Shown: positions 6,010 through 10,328 of the stretch, in pieces
Position numbering within the stretch: position 1 is the first letter of the stretch
Layout: the number at the start of each line of letters is the position of its first letter
Origin: CAG-611 sp964487215
GTDB taxonomy: Bacteria; Bacillota_I; Bacilli_A; RF39; UBA660
DNA: 10,328 bases
Assembly (NCBI GenBank): GCA_964487215.1
Contig: CAZAPU010000031.1
Location: forward strand, 1-10,328
Direction: 5' to 3'
Notes under the pieces: generated by a model
Database searches by the model: none
What the model was told of the DNA's origin: nothing
What the model saw: only the letters and a program-made list of their open reading frames with translations
Program-made: the position numbers and the translations under genes

Positions 6010-8022
6010 ATGAGTATAATTTTAAGCTCAAAAACAGAAAATTCTAATGAATTAGATTTATTAGCAATTAATAATATAAAATCACTTGCAATTGATATGA
6101 TAACTAGTGCTAATAGCGGACATCCAGGTATTGTTTTAAGTGCAGCACCTGCAATGTATACTTTATATACTAGACATATTAATTTTGATAATAAAAATGA
6201 TAAATGGATAAATAGAGATAGATTTGTTTTAAGTGCAGGACATGGCTCTGCATTATTATATTCTACTTTATTTATGTGTGATTTTTTATCTATTGAAGAT
6301 TTAAAGAAATTTAGAAAATTAAATTCACTTACACCAGGACATCCTGAATATGGTATAACTCCTGGAGTAGATACAACAACTGGACCTTTAGGACAAGGAA
6401 TTGCTAATGCAGTAGGAATGGCAATAGCAGAAAAATTCTTAAATAATAGATATTCTATAAAAAAAGGAACTAGTTTAATTGATCATTATACTTATGTATT
6501 ATGTAGTGATGGCGATTTAATGGAAGGTGTTTCCTACGAGGCTTGTTCTATAGCAGGTAATTTAAATCTCGGTAAATTAATAATTTTATATGATTCAAAT
6601 AATATGACAATTGATAGAAATACTAATGAAACTTTAAAAGAAAATGTTTTAGATAGATTTAAAGCTATGAATTTTGATGTTCAATTAGTAAAAGATGGTA
6701 ATAATATAAATGAAATAGATTTAGCTATTAACAAAGCTAAAAATGTTAAAAATAAACCATCAATAATTGAAATAAAAACTATATTAGGTAATGGTTCAAA
6801 ACTACAAAATACTAATAGTGTTCATGGTAAGCCTTTAGATGCAGAAGATATTTCTCAATTAAAGAAAAAATTGAATATGAGAGATGTAATGTTTACTGTA
6901 TACGAGGAAGCAAAAAAACATATTGAGAACTGTATAACTGAAAGAAATGAAATTAATATAAAAGAATGGAATAAACTATTTGAGAAAATATTAGAAAAAA
7001 GTGATGATATAAGAAAAAATGAAATAAATAAATTAATTAGTAATGATTATTCAATTTCATTAGATAACTTGTTTTTTGATAAGACTGTTGAATTAAATGA
7101 TTCAGGAAGAAATATTTCTGGCATTTTACTAAATAAATTAATAAATGAAAATACACTTATGTTAGGTGGTAGTGCGGATCTTGCTACTTCAACAATGACA
7201 AATTTAAATGAAATGAAAGATTTTACTGCGAATAATCTATCTGGCAGAAATATTTTATTTGGTGTTAGAGAACATGCGATGGGTGGTATTTTAAATGGGA
7301 TTTGTTTAAGTGGTATAAGATGTTTTGGTAGTACATTTTTAGCTTTTTCTGATTATATGAAACCTGCAATTAGATTAGCAGCAATTATGAAACTACCTAT
7401 AATTTATATTTTTACTCATGATTCAATTACAATAGGAGAGGATGGGCCAACTCATCAACCTGTTGAGCAGTTAATAGGATTAAGAACTATACCAAATGTT
7501 ACTGTATATAGACCATTTGATGCTAATGAAATATTAGGTGCTTATAAAAGTGCAATTAATAATACAAATGGACCAAGTGTTATAGTATTAAATAAAAATA
7601 AGATAAATATTTCATCAAATACAAAAATTGGTGAGGTAGATAAAGGCGGTTACTGTTTATTTAGAAGTGATAATCCTAAAGGAATAATAATAGCAACTGG
7701 TGAAGAATTACAAATGGGAATTGATGTATATAATAAATTAAAAGAGATAGGTGTATCAGTTGATCTTGTTTCAATGCCTTCTTTAGAAAGATTCTTTTTA
7801 CAACCAAAAGTTTATCAAAATAAAATATTAAGAAAAGTAAAAAGAGTTGCTATTGAATATGCTTCACCTTATTCTTGGTATAAATTTGTAAGAAGTAATA
7901 AATATATCTTTGGTGTAAACTCCTTTGGTAAAAGTGGCTCAAAGGAAGATATAGTAAATGAATATAAATTAGATTTTGATGAAATTTATAAAAAAACAAG
8001 AAATTATTTTAATAAGAAGTAA
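6010..8022 (+). CDS. tkt: Transketolase
   Basis: The protein has 670 residues, full length for the family. It moves two-carbon ketol units between sugar phosphates in the non-oxidative pentose phosphate pathway, using thiamine diphosphate. SANSGHPG (34-40) and DRFVLSAGHGSALLY open the PP domain. The cofactor/metal motif is SDGDLMEG (166-173) followed by N197-N198; the first position is usually Gly, here Ser. The Pyr domain has GGSADL (386-391), GVREHAM (418-424, with E421 as the catalytic glutamate) and GEDGPTHQPVEQL (476-488). The C-terminal domain runs from about 555, with SMPSLERF and NSFGKSGSKEDI. The start at 6010 (MSIILSSK) is preferred over the ATG at 5989 because GAGGT lies seven bases before it and 5989 coincides with the predicted transcript start. 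It forms its own transcription unit. Confidence 0.96.
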   Translation: MSIILSSKTENSNELDLLAINNIKSLAIDMITSANSGHPGIVLSAAPAMYTLYTRHINFDNKNDKWINRDRFVLSAGHGSALLYSTLFMCDFLSIEDLKKFRKLNSLTPGHPEYGITPGVDTTTGPLGQGIANAVGMAIAEKFLNNRYSIKKGTSLIDHYTYVLCSDGDLMEGVSYEACSIAGNLNLGKLIILYDSNNMTIDRNTNETLKENVLDRFKAMNFDVQLVKDGNNINEIDLAINKAKNVKNKPSIIEIKTILGNGSKLQNTNSVHGKPLDAEDISQLKKKLNMRDVMFTVYEEAKKHIENCITERNEINIKEWNKLFEKILEKSDDIRKNEINKLISNDYSISLDNLFFDKTVELNDSGRNISGILLNKLINENTLMLGGSADLATSTMTNLNEMKDFTANNLSGRNILFGVREHAMGGILNGICLSGIRCFGSTFLAFSDYMKPAIRLAAIMKLPIIYIFTHDSITIGEDGPTHQPVEQLIGLRTIPNVTVYRPFDANEILGAYKSAINNTNGPSVIVLNKNKINISSNTKIGEVDKGGYCLFRSDNPKGIIIATGEELQMGIDVYNKLKEIGVSVDLVSMPSLERFFLQPKVYQNKILRKVKRVAIEYASPYSWYKFVRSNKYIFGVNSFGKSGSKEDIVNEYKLDFDEIYKKTRNYFNKK

Positions 8023-8038
8023 TACTACTTCTTATTTT
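8011..8038 (+). terminator. Hairpin terminator at the end of transketolase
   Basis: AATAAGAAGTA (8011-8021) and TACTTCTTATT (8026-8036) make an 11-bp perfect stem with loop ATAC. The T-tract is short (TTTT, then G), so termination may be incomplete. The tkt stop codon is within the stem. Confidence 0.65.
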
Positions 8039-8071
8039 GTTGTAATAATTCAATAATTTCATATATTTTAA

Positions 8072-8100
8072 TTGACTAATAATGAGATTTATGTTAAAAT
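8072..8100 (+). promoter_or_regulatory. Sigma-A promoter of the rplU-prp-rpmA operon
   Basis: TTGACT (8072-8077), a 17-base spacer and TAAAAT (8095-8100), with an extended TGT before the -10. It is the best-matching promoter in the window, as expected for a ribosomal operon. Start near 8107. Confidence 0.8.
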
Positions 8101-8209
8101 CTTAAATGTTTGAAGCCTTTAAGCTTTAAACTTTTAAACCACATTGAAAAGGTAATTAAGTCCTTATGGCACCTTAAAAGTGAGTCTTAGGTATTAAAGG
8201 AGGTATAAT
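8101..8209 (+). promoter_or_regulatory. Structured rplU leader (probable L21 leader)
   Basis: About 100 bases of leader separate the predicted start from rplU, in contrast to the 10-20 base leaders elsewhere in this window. It contains possible pairings, such as AAGGT (8149-8153) with ACCTT (8171-8175) enclosing TAA/TTA, and a complex pattern of CCTTTAAGC/GCTTTAAAC-like segments at 8116-8130. Bacillota commonly carry the L21 leader element (Rfam family L21_leader) at this spot, thought to mediate autoregulation by L21. The assignment is from position and length rather than a verified consensus match. AAAGGAGGT (8196-8204) is the ribosome site. Confidence 0.6.
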
Positions 8210-8512
8210 ATGAAGGCTATAATCGAAACTGGTGGTAAACAATTTACTGTTTCTGAAAAAGATATAATTTATGTAGAAAAATTAGATGTTGAAGCAGATA
8301 AAACTGTTACTTTTGATAAAGTATTAATGCTTGATTCAGAAGTTGGAGTTCCTTATTTAGATGGTGCTACTGTTACAGGTAAAGTAATTAAACATGGTAA
8401 ACAACCAAAAATAAGAATCTTTAAATATGTAAACAAACAAAGAAGCACTAGAAAAAGACAAGGACATCGTCAACCATATACTAAAGTAGAAATAACAAAA
8501 ATTACAAGGTAA
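8210..8512 (+). CDS. rplU: Large-subunit ribosomal protein bL21
   Basis: The protein has 100 residues, the normal length. It opens MKAIIETGGKQFTVSEKDIIYVEKLDVEA and includes GATVTGKVIKHGKQPKIRIFKY and the strongly conserved RQGHRQPYTKVEIT end. It binds 23S rRNA near L20 in the 50S subunit. The sequence KYVNKQRSTRKRQGHRQPYT replaces the more common KPKKNYRKKQGHRQPYT, a modest variation. AAAGGAGGT stands five bases before the ATG. It is the first gene of the rplU-prp-rpmA operon, and is probably controlled by the structured leader upstream. Confidence 0.97.
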   Translation: MKAIIETGGKQFTVSEKDIIYVEKLDVEADKTVTFDKVLMLDSEVGVPYLDGATVTGKVIKHGKQPKIRIFKYVNKQRSTRKRQGHRQPYTKVEITKITR

Positions 8513-8518
8513 TTAGTT

Positions 8519-8827
8519 ATGATACAAGTAAAAACAATAAAAGAAAATAATTTATATAAAGAAATTAATATTATTGGTCATGCTGATTATGATCTTTATG
8601 GTAAAGATATTGTTTGTTCATCAGTTAGTTCAATAGTTACAACTACTGTAAATGGTATATTAAGTTTTGATAAAACTATTGAGTATAATGAATCAAAAAA
8701 TTTATTTAAAATAATTGTTTTAGATAATAATGATATTACTGATAAATTATTATTAAATATGATAAATTTACTAAAAGAATTAGAAATTAGTTATCCTAAA
8801 AATATTAAAATTTTAGAGGAGGAATAA
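8519..8827 (+). CDS. prp: Prp, cysteine protease that trims ribosomal protein bL27 (YsxB family)
   Basis: The protein has 102 residues and lies between rplU and rpmA, the invariant Bacillota position of ysxB/prp. GHADYDLYGKDIVCSSVSSI (residues 20-39) carries the family dyad: H21 and C33, matching the His and Cys shown to be catalytic in the Staphylococcus aureus enzyme. Prp removes the N-terminal extension of L27, and the rpmA product here has precisely such an extension. The start at 8519 has AAGGTAA just upstream, overlapping the rplU stop, so translation is probably coupled. The rest is a small alpha/beta fold with little conserved sequence, as usual for the family. Confidence 0.92.
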   Translation: MIQVKTIKENNLYKEINIIGHADYDLYGKDIVCSSVSSIVTTTVNGILSFDKTIEYNESKNLFKIIVLDNNDITDKLLLNMINLLKELEISYPKNIKILEEE

Positions 8828-8830
8828 TTT

Positions 8831-9106
8831 ATGATGAGATTAAATATTCAATTATTTGCACATAAAAAAGGTGGTGGATCTTCTACAAATGGTAGAGATT
8901 CAGCTGGTCGTAGACTAGGATCAAAAGTTTCAGATGGTGAATTTGCAACTGCTGGTTCAATAATCTATCGTCAAAGAGGAACAAAGATTTTTCCTGGTAC
9001 TAATGTAGGAATAGGAAATGATCATACTTTGTATGCAAAAATTGATGGTATCATTAAATATGAATTAAATAAAGGAAAAAAACAAGTTAGTGTTTATAAG
9101 AAATAA
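8831..9106 (+). CDS. rpmA: Large-subunit ribosomal protein bL27 with cleavable N-terminal extension
   Basis: The protein has 91 residues. MMRLNIQLF precedes AHKKGGGSSTNGRDSAGRRLG, the mature L27 N-terminus that reaches toward the peptidyl-transferase centre. The LNIQLF-A junction matches the Prp cleavage site (LNLQFF-A in S. aureus), so cleavage after F9 is expected. The body, GSIIYRQRGTKIFPGTNVGIGNDHTLYAKIDG, is canonical. AGGAGG (8817-8822) is eight bases before the first ATG at 8831; the second ATG at 8834 is possible but would shorten the extension by one residue. It closes the rplU operon and is followed by a terminator. The frequently adjacent obg gene is not present here. Confidence 0.97.
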   Translation: MMRLNIQLFAHKKGGGSSTNGRDSAGRRLGSKVSDGEFATAGSIIYRQRGTKIFPGTNVGIGNDHTLYAKIDGIIKYELNKGKKQVSVYKK

Positions 9107-9127
9107 GAGAATTTATGTTCTCTTTTT
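9105..9127 (+). terminator. Terminator of the rplU-prp-rpmA operon
   Basis: AAGAGAA (9105-9111), loop TTTATG and TTCTCTT (9118-9124) form a 7-bp stem running into a T-run to 9127. The rpmA stop codon overlaps the stem's first bases. Confidence 0.8.
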
Positions 9128-9153
9128 GTTTACAAAAAAATAAACTATTATAG

Positions 9154-9182
9154 TTGTATTTTTTGTTAAAATAGATTATAAT
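9154..9182 (+). promoter_or_regulatory. Promoter region of the Trp-rich leader transcript
   Basis: Two overlapping options are seen: TTGTAT (9154-9159) with 17 bases to TATAAT (9177-9182), start near 9189; or an extended -10 TGTTAAAAT (9164-9172), start near 9179. Either would give a leader of roughly 35-45 bases before the small ORF and an RNA of about 115-125 bases up to the terminator. Confidence 0.55.
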
Positions 9183-9223
9183 TATATTAGATGTAAAAGA
9201 AAAGAAAAGGAGGATAGAAAATT

Positions 9224-9250
9224 ATGTGGAGATGGTTTAGATGGTGGTAA
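9224..9250 (+). CDS. Trp-rich leader peptide MWRWFRWW (8 codons)
   Basis: ATG-TGG-AGA-TGG-TTT-AGA-TGG-TGG-TAA encodes eight residues, four of them tryptophan, in a window where Trp is rare. A strong ribosome site, AAAAGGAGG (9205-9213), lies ten bases upstream. The ORF sits between a promoter and a strong terminator, and the final Trp codon is the first base of a stable hairpin. That is the layout of a classical attenuation leader, in which stalling at Trp codons during tryptophan or charged tRNA-Trp shortage alters RNA folding. No trp gene, TrpRS or known Trp transporter follows, at least within the window. Alternatives are a genuine micropeptide (its Arg/Trp pattern resembles short cationic antimicrobial peptides) or an antibiotic-sensing leader. 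That the ORF is translated is quite likely; its role is inferred. Confidence 0.7.
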   Translation: MWRWFRWW

Positions 9251-9266
9251 GATAGCAATATCTTAC
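9247..9266 (+). promoter_or_regulatory. GNRA-capped hairpin at the end of the leader ORF
   Basis: GTAAGATA (9247-9254) and TATCTTAC (9259-9266) form a perfect 8-bp stem closed by GCAA, a GNRA-type tetraloop. The stem contains the last base of the second tandem Trp codon and the stop codon. A ribosome stalled at the tandem Trp codons would therefore block this hairpin, while one that finishes would release it. Confidence 0.65.
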
Positions 9267-9270
9267 ATTT

Positions 9271-9303
9271 AGGAGTCCTTTACGTAAAGGGCTCCTTTTT
9301 TTT
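9271..9303 (+). terminator. Strong terminator/attenuator after the Trp leader
   Basis: AGGAGTCCTTT (9271-9281), loop ACGT and AAAGGGCTCCT (9286-9296) make an 11-bp stem with one G-U, followed by eight T (9296-9303). It is the most GC-rich terminator stem in the window. It lies 70 bases before the CPBP-like gene, so it may control read-through into it. Confidence 0.88.
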
Positions 9304-9314
9304 ATTTGAAAACA

Positions 9315-9343
9315 TTTAAAATTTTCTATTTTATATATATAAT
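9315..9343 (+). promoter_or_regulatory. Possible second promoter directly before the CPBP-like gene
   Basis: TTTAAA (9315-9320), 17 bases, TATAAT (9338-9343). Start near 9350 would give a 23-base leader with AAAGGTG (9356-9362). The -35 is weak and the region is almost all A and T. If real, the downstream genes do not depend only on read-through past the attenuator. Confidence 0.4.
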
Positions 9344-9372
9344 GTTTAATATAGGAAAGGTGTGTATATAAT

Positions 9373-10071
9373 ATGAGTAAAACTTTAAAATCAAAAAAGG
9401 ATGTATCAAAAAACAAATTATTTTTATCCTTACTTGTTTTAATACTTTATTTTACTTTTATTTTAGTGTTTGCATCTACAGAATTAACTTTTTTAAATTT
9501 TATTTCTCATTTTCTTCTCTTAGTTGCTATACTATTTATTTATAGGAATGACTTAAAAAAGAATTGGATAGAATATAGAAGTAATAAGAAAAATTTCTTA
9601 AAAATCTTATTATATTTAGTAATTTTCTTTGTTCTAGGAAATATTATAAATAATATAATTATTGATATTTATGTTTCAACTATTGACGGCTCTGCTTTAT
9701 TAGAACAAAGTCAACAAACATTATCATCAATATTTATAAAAATACCTTGGGGAACATTGTTTGTTTGCTTTTTAACTATTTTCTTTTATCCTATTGTAGA
9801 AGAACTAGTATTTAGAAAGAGTTTCGGAGATGTAATAAATAACAAAGTGCTATTTATTTTAGTTAGTTCATTAGTTTCTTGGTATTTTCAGGTAACTTTG
9901 TTAAATCCATCAATACCAGAATTTGTACTTGCAATAGGTGTATTATTTACTAGTGTTTTTGCATCAATTATTTATACAAAGAAAAAAAATATTTTATATA
10001 CAATTTTTCCCAGAATATTATTCAATGTTATTACTTGTGTAATGCAATTAGTATATTTATTTATAAAATAA
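9373..10071 (+). CDS. CPBP (Abi) family-like membrane protein with degenerate metal-ligand motifs
   Basis: The protein has 232 residues with a Lys-rich N-terminus and about seven hydrophobic helices (roughly 17-35, 41-57, 75-97, 128-142, 159-176, 183-200, 208-230). YPIVEELVFRKSF (139-151) matches CPBP motif 1, EExxxR, with E143, E144 and R148. CPBP proteins are Rce1-like intramembrane proteases; bacterial members include bacteriocin self-immunity proteins. The expected FxxxH of motif 2 appears as SSLVSWYFQ (165-173), with Gln for His, and the expected HxxxN of motif 3 as RILFN (214-218), with Arg for His. The putative zinc ligands are thus missing and it may be a non-proteolytic member. AAAGGTG lies ten bases before the ATG. 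It precedes a 58-residue membrane protein by 18 bases and follows the Trp-leader attenuator. Confidence 0.68.
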   Translation: MSKTLKSKKDVSKNKLFLSLLVLILYFTFILVFASTELTFLNFISHFLLLVAILFIYRNDLKKNWIEYRSNKKNFLKILLYLVIFFVLGNIINNIIIDIYVSTIDGSALLEQSQQTLSSIFIKIPWGTLFVCFLTIFFYPIVEELVFRKSFGDVINNKVLFILVSSLVSWYFQVTLLNPSIPEFVLAIGVLFTSVFASIIYTKKKNILYTIFPRILFNVITCVMQLVYLFIK

Positions 10072-10089
10072 CAGAAAGGAGTGTTAGCA

Positions 10090-10266
10090 GTGAATACTTT
10101 ATATCGTTCTAGAATTTTTATTTTAGCTCTTATTAATAATACTGCTAATACTTTGGCTATTGTTAATGATAAAAAAGGTACTACAGATAATTTAAATTAT
10201 ATTATTGGAGGTTTAATAGTAATAGTAATTATTTTAGTAGGTAGTACATTATTTAGTAAGAAATAA
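10090..10266 (+). CDS. Small membrane protein of unknown function
   Basis: The protein has 58 residues from the GTG at 10090, chosen because AAAGGAG (10075-10081) is eight bases upstream; the in-frame GTG at 10081 overlaps that ribosome site. It opens MNTLYRSRIFILALINN with a short, moderately hydrophobic segment (about 9-25, interrupted by Asn and Thr), then a polar stretch NDKKGTTDN, then one strong transmembrane helix (about 37-55, YIIGGLIVIVIILVGSTLF) and a C-terminal SKK. The lysines suggest a cytoplasmic C-terminus. I do not recognise the family. It is co-directional with and 18 bases after the CPBP-like gene, and both end at the terminator at 10291, so they probably form an operon and may act together. 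Confidence 0.6.
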   Translation: MNTLYRSRIFILALINNTANTLAIVNDKKGTTDNLNYIIGGLIVIVIILVGSTLFSKK

Positions 10267-10290
10267 AAAGACATTAGAACTGATTTGAAG

Positions 10291-10327
10291 AAAATCTACA
10301 CGAAATAAAAAAATGTGTAGATTTTTT
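10291..10327 (+). terminator. Terminator of the CPBP-like/small membrane protein operon
   Basis: AAAATCTACAC (10291-10301), a 13-base A-rich loop and GTGTAGATTTT (10315-10325), followed by more T to 10327. The 11-bp stem is perfect and the T-run follows directly. The window ends one base later. Confidence 0.82.
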
Positions 10328-10328
10328 A

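Noticed and set aside
9271..9275. AGGAG after the Trp leader as a ribosome site
   Set aside because: It is the base of the terminator's 5' arm and no start codon with an open frame follows at a suitable distance.
9107..9372. T-box riboswitch before the CPBP-like gene
   Set aside because: No T-box consensus (the TGGNACC-type bulge) was found, and the leader is too short; the coded Trp ORF better explains the structure.
1..10328. Alternative genetic code (TGA as Trp) as in mycoplasmas
   Set aside because: All recognised genes use TGG for Trp and contain no in-frame TGA at conserved positions.

Overview
The window comes from a very AT-rich, low-GC Gram-positive bacterium, most likely an uncultured member of the Bacilli (an Erysipelotrichales or RF39-like, Mollicutes-adjacent lineage). 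The evidence is the composition, the AGGAGG-type ribosome sites, TAA as the stop of every gene, TGG as the only Trp codon seen (standard code), a gene of the SspI spore-protein family, and the Bacillota-type rplU-prp-rpmA cluster with an N-terminally extended L27. The exact taxon cannot be fixed from this window.

Layout. Positions 1-1012 hold the 3' end of pyruvate phosphate dikinase and a small stand-alone Smr protein. They converge on an sspI-like gene (1022-1228, minus strand) across a shared palindromic terminator. Positions 1280-3806 hold a lemA/DUF2207 membrane pair with a hairpin-T terminator between the two genes. A Y-family DNA polymerase with a clamp-binding motif (3861-5066) is followed by tRNA-Lys(CUU) (5120-5195), a class I glutamine amidotransferase of the PuuD type (5256-5954) and a full-length transketolase (6010-8022). 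Positions 8072-9127 hold the ribosomal cluster: promoter, structured leader (probably the L21 leader), rplU, prp, rpmA and terminator. The last 1.2 kb holds a promoter, an eight-codon Trp-rich leader ORF (MWRWFRWW), a hairpin and a strong terminator, then a CPBP-like membrane protein that lacks the expected metal-ligand histidines, a 58-residue membrane protein and a final terminator.

How the parts work together. Most of the window is core metabolism and housekeeping: PEP/pyruvate interconversion, the pentose phosphate pathway, translation and translesion synthesis. Many genes form their own small units, in which a terminator T-tract is followed almost at once by an extended -10 (TGnTATAAT) and predicted 5' leaders of only about 10-20 nt. 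The part that stands out is 9154-10325: a Trp-codon-rich leader ORF and terminator in front of a gene pair with no visible link to tryptophan metabolism. It could be a transcription attenuator, or a tiny Arg/Trp peptide gene beside a CPBP-type protein.
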